A stretch of 19,202 bases of DNA, from positions 1-19,202 of the forward strand of contig DPWB01000378.1 in assembly GCA_003527885.1 (NCBI GenBank), in the 5' to 3' direction. The position numbers and the translations under genes were made by a program. The stretch comes from Candidatus Competibacteraceae bacterium (GTDB taxonomy: Bacteria > Pseudomonadota > Gammaproteobacteria > Competibacterales > Competibacteraceae). The notes under the pieces were generated by a model that saw nothing but the letters and a program-made list of their open reading frames with translations, searched no databases and was not told the origin of the DNA. How positions within the stretch are numbered: position 1 is the first letter of the stretch; each line of letters opens with the position of its first letter. Positions 1-10,246 of the stretch are shown here, in pieces.

Positions 1-2021
<2,021 letters not shown>

Positions 2022-2086
2022 ACCGACTTATCCCAAAAACCGGAGAGGGGGTCTTGCAACCGCCCCTTTACCGTCGTTGACCGCAT

Positions 2087-2566
2087 TCAGAGCAGCGGCT
2101 TTTCCGAGACGAGCAAGCCGTCCTCGTCCGCATAAACATAATGTCCCGGAACGAAATGCACCCCGGCAAAGCGCACCGACACGTCGCGTTCGCCGACCCC
2201 GCGCTTGACGCTCTTGAGCGGATGGACGCCCAGCGCCTTGACGCCGAGGTCGATTTCGGCGATGGCGGCGGAATCGCGGATACAGCCGTTCACCACCACG
2301 CCGGCCCAGCCGTTCGCCTCGGCCAGTTCGGCGAGCTGGTCGCCGAGCAGCGCGCAGCGCATCGAGCCGCCGCCGTCCACCACCAGCACCCGGCCTTTTC
2401 CCTTTTCTTCCAACGCGGTGCGAACCAGAGAATTATCCTCGAACACCTTCAGGGTCACCATGGGTCCGAAAAACAGGGTTTCGCCGCCGTAATCGCCAAA
2501 CAGCGGTTCGGCGACTTGCAGACGATCGGCAAACTCGTCGCAGAGATCGGTCGTTTTGAAGTCCAT
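2087..2566 (-). CDS. rraA: RraA family protein (RNase E regulator RraA or HMG/oxaloacetate aldolase-like)
   Basis: A 159-residue protein, the usual length for RraA (E. coli 161). It reads [12 protein letters not shown] at the start, then [47 protein letters not shown] and a C-terminal [15 protein letters not shown]. Members either inhibit RNase E (E. coli RraA) or are divalent-metal 4-hydroxy-4-methyl-2-oxoglutarate/oxaloacetate aldolases. Asp76, Arg97 and Asp98 form an exact D-X20-R-D spacing, the aldolase metal and substrate motif, so an enzyme role is possible; which role applies cannot be settled from sequence. A GAGAGAG stretch sits about 7 bases before the ATG. It starts 61 bases after the OmpA-like stop and precedes tex, so the three are probably co-transcribed. 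Confidence 0.9.
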   Translation of the reverse strand: MDFKTTDLCDEFADRLQVAEPLFGDYGGETLFFGPMVTLKVFEDNSLVRTALEEKGKGRVLVVDGGGSMRCALLGDQLAELAEANGWAGVVVNGCIRDSAAIAEIDLGVKALGVHPLKSVKRGVGERDVSVRFAGVHFVPGHYVYADEDGLLVSEKPLL

Positions 2567-2627
2567 GGGGCTACTCTCTCAAATTGGCAAGGGTTATTCG
2601 GTGGCAGTCTAGCACACGGGCCGCACT

Positions 2628-3662
2628 TCAACGGCTGGTGATTTTCAGCTCGATGCGGCGGTTGCGGCGGTAGGCGTCCGGGTGGTCCACCGGGTCGATG
2701 GGGTGATATTCGCCCATGCCGACCGCCGCCAAGCGTTGCGGCGGCACCCCTTGTTGGATCAGATAATTCACCACCTGCTGCGCCCGTGCGGTGGATAGCT
2801 CCCAATTGGACGGAAACCGGCCGCCGCGGATCGGCGCCCGGTCGGTGTGGCCTTGCACTTCGATGATGACCGGCAAATCCGGCGGCAAGCGCGCGGCCAA
2901 CTGCTGGTAAACCATCGCAAACTTATCCAGATCGCCGCTGCCGGAGTTCGAAAGCGTCGCCTCGCCCGAGGCGAACAACACCTCCGACTGGAACACGAAG
3001 CGGTCGCCCACCACCTTGATGTCGGGATTGTTGGCGAACACTTCCCGCAAGCGGCCGAAAAACTCGCTGGCGTATTTCTCCAGTTCCTCGACCCGCTCCA
3101 GCAGCTTCTTTTTCAAGGCGCTATCGAGCGCTTCGATCCGCCCTTGCTGCTCGACGATAACGGCATCGCGCTGCGTCAGCTCCTGCCGGTTGGCGGCCAA
3201 GGCGCGATTGAGCCGCTCCAGTTCCGCCGCCAGCCGTTCGGCGCGGGCGCCTAGCAGCGCGGCTTGTTCCTGGGCGCCGGTCAGACTTTGCTCGGCTTTG
3301 CTCTTGGCGGCGTCCAACAACTCGCGCGCGGCCCGCACCGCCGCCAGCTCGTCGCGCAATTGCGCCAAGAGCGTGTCCCGTTCGCCGACCGTGGCTTCCA
3401 GACTTCGCACTTGGCCGCGCAACCGCACCGCCTCTTTCTCGGCGTCGCCGGCCAGCCTTTCCAGGTGATTGACGGTGCGCTGTAGCTGGCCAATCGCGTT
3501 GTCTTTGCCGAGGATATCGCGGCCGATCAACACCTCGGTGATGACGAAGACCGTAATCAGAAACACCAGCACCATGACCAAACCGCCCAGCGCGTCGGTA
3601 AAGGCGGGCCAGATGTTGAATTCGCTGAGCGGATCACGCCGGCGGGGCATGGCCGTCCGCAT
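2628..3662 (-). CDS. MotB/ZorB-like OmpA-domain stator protein
   Basis: A 344-residue inner-membrane protein. A short basic N-terminus leads to one membrane helix (about 20-46) carrying the single acidic residue Asp23 just inside the helix, where MotB/ZorB proteins keep their ion-binding aspartate. Residues 51-200 are a long coiled coil rich in Glu, Arg, Leu and Ala. Residues 215-344 form an OmpA-type peptidoglycan-binding domain with VIIEVQGHTDRAP (His-Thr-Asp at 272-274) and RRNRRIELKI (332-341). The gene overlaps the preceding MotA-like stop by 29 bases, so the two are translationally coupled; Met5 at 3650 is an alternative start with a shorter overlap. Together they should form a proton- or sodium-driven channel anchored to the cell wall. 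I see no flagellar, Tol or Zorya partners. Function unknown; it differs from TolR/ExbD in having the long coiled coil and OmpA domain. Confidence 0.88.
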   Translation of the reverse strand: MRTAMPRRRDPLSEFNIWPAFTDALGGLVMVLVFLITVFVITEVLIGRDILGKDNAIGQLQRTVNHLERLAGDAEKEAVRLRGQVRSLEATVGERDTLLAQLRDELAAVRAARELLDAAKSKAEQSLTGAQEQAALLGARAERLAAELERLNRALAANRQELTQRDAVIVEQQGRIEALDSALKKKLLERVEELEKYASEFFGRLREVFANNPDIKVVGDRFVFQSEVLFASGEATLSNSGSGDLDKFAMVYQQLAARLPPDLPVIIEVQGHTDRAPIRGGRFPSNWELSTARAQQVVNYLIQQGVPPQRLAAVGMGEYHPIDPVDHPDAYRRNRRIELKITSR

Positions 3663-4719
3663 CCCGAGAAAGGCCCGTTTTCAGTTCCAGCAACCAAGCG
3701 ATGGTCCGCAATTCGTGGCGCAGATCGGCGGTACGGTCGTTTTCGATGCTCTGCAAGGTCGTCCGCAGCGCCTCGATCCGTTCGCCGAGAGTGGCCACCT
3801 GCTCCGCGACGCGCATCACCCCCTCGCCGCGATTGGCCATGTACTCCGTGGTCGCCGCCACCCGCTCCAGCCGGTCGGCGGTCGCTTGCAGCAGCGCGGC
3901 CAAATGGCGCGGCGAAATCGTTTCCGTCTGGGCGGTGACCGTCACCACCGGCTGCCACAGCGGCACCAGATCGCTGACTACCAGAACCTCCAGTTGCGCG
4001 TGATGGTCGTTCTGGGCATGAAACAGTTGCAACTCCAAAAACCCCAGCGACAGCGCTCCCAACAAGCCGAACAGAGAAGCCGAAAACGAGGTTCCCATGC
4101 CGCCCAAGGGCGCGGCCAGCCGGTCCTTGAAATTGGCGATCAGGACCATGGTGTCAGCCGCTTTTTCGGCGGATAAGCCGCCGATCACGTCGCGCACGCC
4201 GGCGATGGTCAACAACAGGCCATAGAAGGTGCCGATCAGGCCGAGCAGGACTAAGGCGCCGACCAGATAGCGCACCAGCGCCCGCTGGTCGTCGCCGCGG
4301 GCCGCCAGCGAATCGAGCAAGTACGGCAGGCTGGCGGCGGCGTCGCCGTGGCCGACGACCCGATGGACCTTGTGCAAGAACTCGCTCAGGTTCCGCCGCC
4401 AGCCACCCCCCAACAAACTGGCGTCGGCTTGCGCCAGCGGCAATTCGCGGCGGCGGGCTTGCAAGGTCACGGCGGCGACCCGCTCGGCGGCGCGCACGTC
4501 GGCCAGCGTGCCCAACAGCGCTTTGAGCGTGTAGGCCACCCCACACAGAAACGCGGCGGCAATCGTGCCGTTCAAATAGGGGTTGGTCAGAAACGCGGCG
4601 GTCAGCGGCTTCTGGAAAAACAGGCCCAGCGCGGCCAGCGCGGCCAGAAACAGCAACGAGCGCAACAGGTAGCGCGTGGCGCCCCGATGGGAGCGCCGGT
4701 CGGAATGGGTTATGGGCAT
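3634..4719 (-). CDS. MotA/TolQ/ExbB-type proton channel family protein (ZorA-like)
   Basis: A 361-residue inner-membrane protein with four likely membrane helices, near 16-35, 48-70, 150-174 and 205-232. The third and fourth carry the family's small-residue motifs GLIGTFYGLLLTIAGV and GGMGTSFSASLFGLLGALSLGF. A cytoplasmic loop of about 80 residues separates helices 2 and 3. After the last helix there is a helical tail (about 265-350) with heptad-like repeats, shorter than the long tail described for ZorA. The start is the ATG at 4719; just upstream lies a perfect inverted repeat that covers the likely ribosome site. It overlaps the OmpA-domain gene and heads the minus-strand set that continues through rraA and tex. 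Energy-transducing channel is a firm family inference; the work it drives is unknown. Confidence 0.88.
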   Translation of the reverse strand: MPITHSDRRSHRGATRYLLRSLLFLAALAALGLFFQKPLTAAFLTNPYLNGTIAAAFLCGVAYTLKALLGTLADVRAAERVAAVTLQARRRELPLAQADASLLGGGWRRNLSEFLHKVHRVVGHGDAAASLPYLLDSLAARGDDQRALVRYLVGALVLLGLIGTFYGLLLTIAGVRDVIGGLSAEKAADTMVLIANFKDRLAAPLGGMGTSFSASLFGLLGALSLGFLELQLFHAQNDHHAQLEVLVVSDLVPLWQPVVTVTAQTETISPRHLAALLQATADRLERVAATTEYMANRGEGVMRVAEQVATLGERIEALRTTLQSIENDRTADLRHELRTIAWLLELKTGLSRDADGHAPPA

Positions 4720-4723
4720 GATC

Positions 4724-4782
4724 TATCCATCGTCTTCCGAAACAGGGAGCGCACTTTACAGGAATCGGCCAAACGATGGATA
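4724..4782 (-). promoter_or_regulatory. 10-base inverted repeat over the ribosome-binding region of the MotA-like gene
   Basis: TATCCATCGT at 4724-4733 is exactly repeated in inverse as ACGATGGATA at 4773-4782, with 39 bases between. In the minus-strand transcript the second arm, which holds the GATGGATA stretch that would serve as ribosome site, ends four bases before the ATG at 4719. It could form a leader hairpin that hides the start, or be a spaced operator. The match is direct; the role is inference. Confidence 0.45.
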
Positions 4783-4921
4783 CGACAACCGGATGGAGCA
4801 ACGGTTGCTAGCCGCTGAAACCTTGTCCTCATTTCCATTAAACACTACGACGCTGCGGAAAAGCGCGAGAATGGCATCATTTCCGATAAATTTAGCCGTC
4901 GTTTCACCTGGAGAATCCACC

Positions 4922-5362
4922 ATGTCTTACCAAAAGGAACTCAATGAGTATCTCAGCCGCCACGTTCCGCTGTTTCAGGCCATGCAGGCGCGGCTGGATC
5001 GCTGTGACGAGACCGGCTTGAGCATGAGTGCGCCGCTAGCGCCGAACATCAACGATAAGGGCATCGCTTTCGGCGGTTCGATGGCGGCCATCGCCTCGCT
5101 GACCGGTTGGGCGCTGACCCGCGCCACCCTAAAAGAGCACGGCGAAACCGCAGAAATTTTCATCACCGACAGCAACTTAAAATTTATGCGGCCGGTGCGC
5201 GGCGAGATTGTGGCCGAATGTGCCCGCCCGGACCCGTCAGTCACCGCGCGGTTCATCGACAGCTATCGCCAGCGCGGTAAAGCCCGTTGGACGGTGGAGG
5301 TGACGATCCGCGCCGATGGCGAACTGGCGATGACCTTTCTCGGACAATACGGGATTTTTTAA
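4922..5362 (+). CDS. YiiD_C-type hotdog-fold thioesterase
   Basis: A 146-residue cytoplasmic protein with the hotdog fold of the YiiD C-terminal (putative thioesterase) family. Diagnostic stretches are LSMSAPLAPNINDKGIAFGGSM (about 33-54), where the Asn-Asp-Lys and Gly-Gly-Ser loop forms the start of the long central helix, then SNLKFMRPVRGEIVAEC (84-100) and a C-terminal beta strand. It probably hydrolyses an acyl-CoA or acyl-carrier thioester; the substrate is not readable. The ATG at 4922 is preferred because GGAG lies nine bases upstream and the protein then matches the family's stand-alone length; the same frame is open back to 4676, but that extension has no recognisable domain. It is divergent from the MotA-like gene with 202 bases between and is probably transcribed alone. 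Confidence 0.85.
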   Translation: MSYQKELNEYLSRHVPLFQAMQARLDRCDETGLSMSAPLAPNINDKGIAFGGSMAAIASLTGWALTRATLKEHGETAEIFITDSNLKFMRPVRGEIVAECARPDPSVTARFIDSYRQRGKARWTVEVTIRADGELAMTFLGQYGIF

Positions 5363-5784
5363 CCGCTCCCGTTTCGGGGCCGAAGGCGCTGCCGCGGGAG
5401 CCGGAGACCGGCCAGCTCCTGCCGGAAGCGCGGTCGGCGGATACCGCCGTTTATGTCGCGCGCCATTCGACCGAAATGACTTACGGCTCGCCCGAACGGC
5501 CGCCCGCCGCTTCAACAGCCCACAGTCCGTTAGGCAAATCACGCCGGCCGTGCTACAGTGTAAGGTAAGTTTGTCGCCGTGCGGTCCGGTCCGCACCCTG
5601 AGTTTCCTGACCGATTCCCTGCCGGAATCGTCGCAAGCGGATCACCCGATCCCTGTTTCTCCTGCAAACCCGTCGTGGTCTGTCCCCTGTCGGGGATGCC
5701 CCGATCTCCCATCAATGAATAACAGTCAGTCTGCCTGGATCGGCTCCGCGCCCGCGCGAGAGCAGGCGGATTCAGGAATATTAC
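5363..5784. other. Intergenic region upstream of the DEAD-box helicase gene
   Basis: This 422-base stretch has no convincing gene; open frames on either strand here lack recognisable protein features. It holds the hairpins at 5365-5449 and another short inverted repeat, CGGGG-ATG-CCCCG, at 5691-5703. The right half may be a long 5' leader of the helicase gene, as cold-responsive helicase genes in other bacteria often have, but I see no known RNA family here. Confidence 0.4.
5365..5449 (+). terminator. Two hairpins just after the thioesterase gene, possible terminator
   Basis: GCTCCCG (5365-5371) pairs with CGGGAGC (5395-5401) and encloses an inner stem TTCGG/CCGAA at 5373-5384. A second hairpin, CGGCGG-ATA-CCGCCG at 5435-5449, is followed by TTTAT. 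Only the second has any T-run, and a short one, so termination is plausible but not proven. Confidence 0.4.
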
Positions 5785-7134
5785 ATGCCTTTTGCTGCTC
5801 TCGGGCTCACGGACAACTTGGCGCGCGCCGTCGCCGGCCAAGGTTACACCGCACCTACCCCGATTCAATCCAAAGCGATCCCGCTGGTTCTGGCGGGACG
5901 CGACGTGCTGGCCTCCGCGCAAACCGGCACCGGCAAAACCGCCGCGTTCACCTTGCCGCTGCTGCAACGCTTGCAGCAAACCAACAATCCGGCGCCGCGC
6001 AACCCGTCGCGCGCGCAGCCGATCCGCGCCTTGGTGCTGACGCCGACTCGTGAGCTGGCCGCTCAAGTGGCTGACAGCGCCCGCATTTACGGCCGTCATG
6101 CCCCCATCCGCAGCGCGGTGATGGTCGGCGGCGTCAGCCTCAAACCGCAATGCGATGCTTTGCGGCGCGGCGTGGACCTGCTGGTCGCCACACCCGGCCG
6201 GCTGCTCGACCACGTCAACCAAGGCAACGTCGATCTGTCCAAAGTCGAAATTCTGGTGCTGGATGAAGCCGACCGGATGCTGGACATGGGCTTCATTCCG
6301 GCGATCCGGCGCATTCTGGCCCTGCTGCCCCGCCGGCGGCAGAATTTGTTGTTCTCGGCCACGCTGCCCGAGACGATCCGCGAGCTCGCCACCGACCTGC
6401 TGCACGATCCGGTCACGGTGGATGTCGCGCCGCGCAACGCCACCGCTTCCTTGGTCCACCAGCAGATTCATCCCGTGGATCAGGATCGAAAGTCTGACCT
6501 GCTGGCCCACCTGCTGCACGCGGGCGACGGCGAACAAACCCTGGTGTTCACCCGCACCAAGCACGGGGCCGACCGGCTGACGCGCCAGCTCGAACGGGCC
6601 GGCCTGCGCGCGGCCGCCCTGCACGGCAACAAGAGCCAAGCGGCCCGCACCCGCGCGCTGGCGGATTTCAAGCAAGGGCAGGTGCGCGTCCTGGTAGCGA
6701 CCGACATCGCCGCGCGCGGGCTGGATATCGCCCAACTGCCGCTGGTGGTGAATTACGAGTTGCCGCACGTCCCGGAAGATTACGTTCACCGGATCGGTCG
6801 CACCGGACGGGCCGGCCGCGACGGGGTGGCGCTGTCCCTGGTGAGCGATGATGAGACGCCGCGCCTGAACACGATCCAGCGCCTGCTGGGCCGCACCTTG
6901 CCCTCGATAGTGGTGGATGGCTTCGCCCCGGCGCGCAAAACCCGTTCCGCTCCGGCCCGCGCCGTCCAGGCCCTAGCCCCCCCTACCCGCAGCTCCAACA
7001 ATACCGTGCGGCCCGCCGGCGAGCGACCGGGTCGCACCCCCCCAACATTCGTGGCTCCGACCCGTCAAAGCTCCAATCGGTCGCGCAGCCACCAACCCGC
7101 TACTCACTTGGCGAAACCAGGAGGACGCTCATGA
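5785..7134 (+). CDS. rhlE: DEAD-box ATP-dependent RNA helicase, RhlE type
   Basis: A 449-residue cytoplasmic RNA helicase that unwinds or remodels RNA using ATP. All core motifs are present: Q motif GYTAPTPIQ (20-28), motif I AQTGTGKT (45-52), PTRELA (87-92), TPGR (136-139), DEAD (160-163), SAT (191-193), [12 protein letters not shown] (254-265), [11 protein letters not shown] (305-315) and HRIGRTGR (335-342). The last 65 or so residues are a basic, Ser/Pro/Arg-rich disordered tail that probably binds RNA, as in RhlE and related helicases. AGGAA lies just upstream of the ATG. The stop codon overlaps the start of the RRM gene (ATGA), so the two proteins are made together. RhlE is the best subfamily; other DEAD-box members cannot be fully excluded. 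Confidence 0.92.
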   Translation: MPFAALGLTDNLARAVAGQGYTAPTPIQSKAIPLVLAGRDVLASAQTGTGKTAAFTLPLLQRLQQTNNPAPRNPSRAQPIRALVLTPTRELAAQVADSARIYGRHAPIRSAVMVGGVSLKPQCDALRRGVDLLVATPGRLLDHVNQGNVDLSKVEILVLDEADRMLDMGFIPAIRRILALLPRRRQNLLFSATLPETIRELATDLLHDPVTVDVAPRNATASLVHQQIHPVDQDRKSDLLAHLLHAGDGEQTLVFTRTKHGADRLTRQLERAGLRAAALHGNKSQAARTRALADFKQGQVRVLVATDIAARGLDIAQLPLVVNYELPHVPEDYVHRIGRTGRAGRDGVALSLVSDDETPRLNTIQRLLGRTLPSIVVDGFAPARKTRSAPARAVQALAPPTRSSNNTVRPAGERPGRTPPTFVAPTRQSSNRSRSHQPATHLAKPGGRS

Positions 7135-7400
7135 AGATGATTTTCGTCGGCAACCTACCTTCGGATGCGACGGAGCAGGAAATCACCCAGTTATTCTCGA
7201 CCCACGGCCGGGTGCGCTCGCTGCGGCTGGTGCGGGATGTGTTCAGCGGAAACTGCCGGGGTTTCGGCTTCGTGGAAATGGAAGGGCACGAGGCGCGGGC
7301 CGCCATCGGCGCGCTGAACGGTTGGGAACTGCGCGGCCAGCGGCTGAAAGTCAATGAGGAACGGCCCAAGGAACGCTCCGGCGGTGGCCGTCGCCGCTAG
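7131..7400 (+). CDS. Small RRM-domain RNA-binding protein
   Basis: An 89-residue protein that is almost entirely one RNA-recognition motif. RNP2 is IFVGNL (4-9) and RNP1 is CRGFGFVEM (42-50), both with the aromatic residues that stack on RNA bases. It ends in a short basic Gly/Arg tail (SGGGRRR), as in cyanobacterial and proteobacterial single-RRM proteins. AGGAGG at about 7119-7124 is a near-perfect ribosome site, and the ATG overlaps the helicase stop by four bases. The pairing suggests a helper that brings the helicase to RNA or keeps unwound RNA single-stranded; that partnership is inferred only from gene order. Confidence 0.92.
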   Translation: MKMIFVGNLPSDATEQEITQLFSTHGRVRSLRLVRDVFSGNCRGFGFVEMEGHEARAAIGALNGWELRGQRLKVNEERPKERSGGGRRR

Positions 7401-7601
7401 CGGGTCTCTGCGCTGACGGATTACCGGTAAGCCGCTCGGGTCAATGACCGACCTTGGCGGCCGTAACGCCAGTCGCTCGGCGCGGATGCCGCTACCTGTG
7501 ACGATGATGGCGGCAAACGGCGTCCGACCGCAAGGCGCGGCAACCCTCCCCGTAAAGCAATAAAGGTGAAAAAGCTGCGGCGACGTCCCGGCCGACCGGT
7601 T

Positions 7602-8504
7602 TTAACGCGGTCCCGTCAACCGCTCCCGCGCCTCCCGATACTTGGCGGTGGTCTTGGCGACAATCTCCGTCGGGAGTTCCGGTCCCGGCGGCCGCTTGTT
7701 CCAATCCAGCGTCTCCAGATAATCGCGCACGAATTGTTTGTCGAAGCTGGGCGGGTTGACGCCGGGCCGGTACTGGTCGGCCGGCCAGAACCGTGAGGAA
7801 TCGGGGGTTAACACCTCGTCCATCAGCACCAGCTCGCCGCGCTCGTCCAGCCCGAACTCGAATTTGGTATCGGCGATGATAATGCCCCGTTCCAGGGCGT
7901 AGTCGGCCGCCTCTCGATAAATTTGCAGGCTGACCGACCGGATCTGCTCCGCCAGTGGTTGGCCGATGACGCCGGCGACCGTTTCGAAGCTGACATTCTC
8001 ATCGTGCGCGCCCAACGCCGCTTTGGTGGATGGCGTAAAGAGCGGCTCCGGTAGCCGATCCGCCAACCGCAATCCGGCGGGCAGCCGGATGCCGCACACC
8101 GTTCCAGCGCGCCGGTAATCCTTCCAACCCGAACCGATCAGATAACCGCGCACGATGGCCTCCACCGGCAGGCCCCGCAACCGTCGCGCCACCACCGCCC
8201 GGCCGGCGACCCGCGCCCGCTCGCCGGGGTCGGGCAATACCTGCTCCAGCGTCTTTTCGGCCCGTTGCAAGTGATCGGGCACGATGGCGCGGGTGCGCTC
8301 GAACCAAAAATTCGATACCGCCGTCAATATTGCGCCTTTACCGGGAATTGTCGTGGGCAAAATAACGTCAAAGGCGGAAAGCCGATCGCTGGCCACCATC
8401 AGCAGATGGCGGTCGTCCGCCGTGTAAAGGTCGCGCACCTTGCCGCGATAGCTCAAGGGCAGGCTGGCAATTTCGGGTGGCGCAATCGGCGCGAGGGTGG
8501 CCAT
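7602..8504 (-). CDS. purC: Phosphoribosylaminoimidazole-succinocarboxamide synthase (SAICAR synthase), long form
   Basis: Catalyses ATP-dependent joining of aspartate to CAIR in purine synthesis, in the cytoplasm. Translation from the ATG at 8504 gives 300 residues. Signature stretches are [11 protein letters not shown] (17-27), [13 protein letters not shown] (38-50), [49 protein letters not shown] and the C-terminal [15 protein letters not shown]. The length and the GHDEN-like insert place it with the yeast Ade1-like group (about 300 residues) rather than the E. coli type (237). AGGAG lies ten bases before this ATG; the open frame extends further upstream to 8627 but without family similarity. 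It is divergent from the CbiM-like gene and seems to stand alone, not in a pur cluster. Confidence 0.95.
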   Translation of the reverse strand: MATLAPIAPPEIASLPLSYRGKVRDLYTADDRHLLMVASDRLSAFDVILPTTIPGKGAILTAVSNFWFERTRAIVPDHLQRAEKTLEQVLPDPGERARVAGRAVVARRLRGLPVEAIVRGYLIGSGWKDYRRAGTVCGIRLPAGLRLADRLPEPLFTPSTKAALGAHDENVSFETVAGVIGQPLAEQIRSVSLQIYREAADYALERGIIIADTKFEFGLDERGELVLMDEVLTPDSSRFWPADQYRPGVNPPSFDKQFVRDYLETLDWNKRPPGPELPTEIVAKTTAKYREARERLTGPR

Positions 8505-8647
8505 GAAGCGACTGTCTCCTGAAATGAAAAGGACCGACACCGCACATTGTAGCCGGGCGAGTCGTTCCAGAACACCGACGCCGCTCCGGCCCGCTCGCAC
8601 CGACCTTTCGGGTATTGCCCCTTTCACCGATACGGTATGCTTGCGCC

Positions 8648-9310
8648 ATGAACCTCACCGATAGCTTGTTGCCCGCCGATTTACTGCTGTTCGCCAACTT
8701 CATCTGGGTTCTGGTCCTGTTGCAGGCCCTGCGGCAGGCCCCTTGGCAAGCGTTCCTGGCGCAGCCCAACCTCCAGCATGTCTTCCTCGGTGCTTCCGTC
8801 GCCTTATTCTTGATGTGGATTTTCGAGGCGGGGATCCGTCCAGCGCTGGGTTTCCACTTCCTCGGCGTGACGGTATATACTTTGATGTTTGGTTGGTCGC
8901 TGGGCGTAATCGGCGTCAGCCTGATCGCGGTCGGGGTCACCCTCACCGGCGGCGACTGGTCGGCGCTGGCCATGAATGCCCTATTGTTGGGGATCTTGCC
9001 GGTATCGACCAGCTACGGTATTTACCGCCTCGTGCACCGCTACTTGCCGCGGCACCTGTTCATTTATATTTTCCTGTGCGCCTTCTTCAACGCCATGGTC
9101 GCCGCCGGCACGGTCATCCTGACTTTGGTCACGTTGCTGGTCTTTGCCGAAAGCTATACATTTGACCGAATCAGCAATGAGTATTTACCGTTCGTGCCGC
9201 TTTACCTGCTCCCGGAAGGTATGCTCAACGGGATGGTGACCACCGCCTTGATCGTCTTAAAGCCCGGTTGGCTGAAAACCTATGATGATGAGATTTATTT
9301 AAAAAACTGA
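8648..9310 (+). CDS. CbiM-like membrane protein (energy-coupling factor transporter permease family)
   Basis: A 220-residue integral membrane protein with about six hydrophobic segments (near 10-27, 45-62, 72-97, 106-127, 138-168 and 183-205). The pattern, with a late [20 protein letters not shown] (187-206), fits the CbiM/NikM family of metal-uptake substrate-binding components. However, the N-terminus reads MNLTDSLLP instead of the Met-His-Ile motif whose amino group and histidine bind cobalt or nickel in true CbiM. No CbiN, CbiQ or CbiO partner lies beside it, so cobalt transport is doubtful. The ATG at 8648 is chosen because the frame upstream (from TTG 8615) adds only a short non-membrane stretch. 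djlA follows on the same strand. Family call moderate, function unknown. Confidence 0.62.
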   Translation: MNLTDSLLPADLLLFANFIWVLVLLQALRQAPWQAFLAQPNLQHVFLGASVALFLMWIFEAGIRPALGFHFLGVTVYTLMFGWSLGVIGVSLIAVGVTLTGGDWSALAMNALLLGILPVSTSYGIYRLVHRYLPRHLFIYIFLCAFFNAMVAAGTVILTLVTLLVFAESYTFDRISNEYLPFVPLYLLPEGMLNGMVTTALIVLKPGWLKTYDDEIYLKN

Positions 9311-9395
9311 CTAAAGGCAGTCGCGACAAGCACCCGATAACCGGACTCGATTGAAACCGATCACTGCGATTTTTTTACGAGGCTTTAAGGAAACC

Positions 9396-10241
9396 GTGCT
9401 GGGCAAATTGTTTGGCGGAGCATTCGGTTTTTTGGTCGGCGGACCGTTAGGCGCGCTGTTTGGGGCGGCGGTCGGCCACAATTACGATCAGCGCGTGTGG
9501 ACCTTAGGCCCGAAATCAACCGGCGGCGACCAGGAGCGCGTGCCGGCGCAATTTGTCCGCATCGCCTTTGAACTGATGGGGTATATCGCCAAAGCCGACG
9601 GTCGGGTATCGGAAGCGGAAATCAGCGCGACCCGTACCGTCATGCAGCATTTAGGGCTAAACGACCGCCAACAACGCACCGCCATCGATTGCTTCACCGC
9701 TGGCAAGCAACCGGATTACTCCGTGGATGCCGCGCTTGAGACGCTGCGCCAGACGTGCGCCAATCGCTTCGGCCTCCTGCATCAGCTTTTGGAAATGCAG
9801 CTCAAGGTCGCCTATGCCGACGGCGCGCTGCATCCGCGGACCCACGACCGGTTGCGCTCGATCACCGGGCGGTTGGGAATGCCCCACCTTCAATTCGACG
9901 CCTTGCATAGCCTGTTCCGCGCCCGCCACGATCAGTCGCGGGGACAGCGCCAGGGAAACGGCGCGCGGGCGGATAACGGCCACGCGCACGATTATCGGGC
10001 CCATAGCTCCCGCCCGACCACCGGCGTCAACTCGCTCGGGCAAGCCTATGCCATATTGGGGCTGAAGCCAGAAGCCAGCACCGACGACATCAAACTGGCG
10101 TACCGCCGTCTGTTGAAGCGCCACCATCCCGACAAATTAGCCGCCGGCAACGCTTCGACGGCCGAGATGAAAAAGGCCACCGAAAAAACCCGCGAGATTA
10201 CCGCCGCCTACGAACGGATTCGGGAAGCGCGCGGCTTCTAG
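9396..10241 (+). CDS. djlA: Co-chaperone DjlA (membrane-anchored J-domain protein)
   Basis: Inner-membrane-anchored DnaJ-like co-chaperone that stimulates DnaK. From the GTG at 9396 it has 281 residues (E. coli 271). A glycine-rich membrane segment (KLFGGAFGFLVGGPLGALFG, residues 4-23) leads to a TerB-like helical domain with KADGRVSEAEIS and AYADGALHP, a polar linker rich in His, Arg and Gly, and a C-terminal J domain from AYAILGLKPEAS with the catalytic HPD at 244-246 and a final YERIREARGF. The GTG start places the membrane segment at the very N-terminus as in known DjlA, with AAGGA upstream at short spacing. A TTG at 9351 would add 15 residues and cannot be excluded. It lies downstream of the CbiM-like gene and converges on the bacteriohemerythrin gene. 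Confidence 0.93.
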   Translation: MLGKLFGGAFGFLVGGPLGALFGAAVGHNYDQRVWTLGPKSTGGDQERVPAQFVRIAFELMGYIAKADGRVSEAEISATRTVMQHLGLNDRQQRTAIDCFTAGKQPDYSVDAALETLRQTCANRFGLLHQLLEMQLKVAYADGALHPRTHDRLRSITGRLGMPHLQFDALHSLFRARHDQSRGQRQGNGARADNGHAHDYRAHSSRPTTGVNSLGQAYAILGLKPEASTDDIKLAYRRLLKRHHPDKLAAGNASTAEMKKATEKTREITAAYERIREARGF

Positions 10242-10246
10242 AAACT

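Noticed and set aside
2628..4719. Complete Zorya defence system
   Set aside because: Only ZorA/ZorB-like genes are present. Neither a ZorC/ZorD helicase nor a ZorE nuclease lies beside them; the neighbours are rraA-like, tex and a thioesterase.
5237..5596. 119-codon minus-strand frame between thioesterase and helicase
   Set aside because: Begins in the gap, runs antisense into the thioesterase gene, has no domain and a disordered composition.
5539..6789. 416-codon minus-strand open frame
   Set aside because: Antisense to the DEAD-box helicase, low complexity, no recognisable domain.
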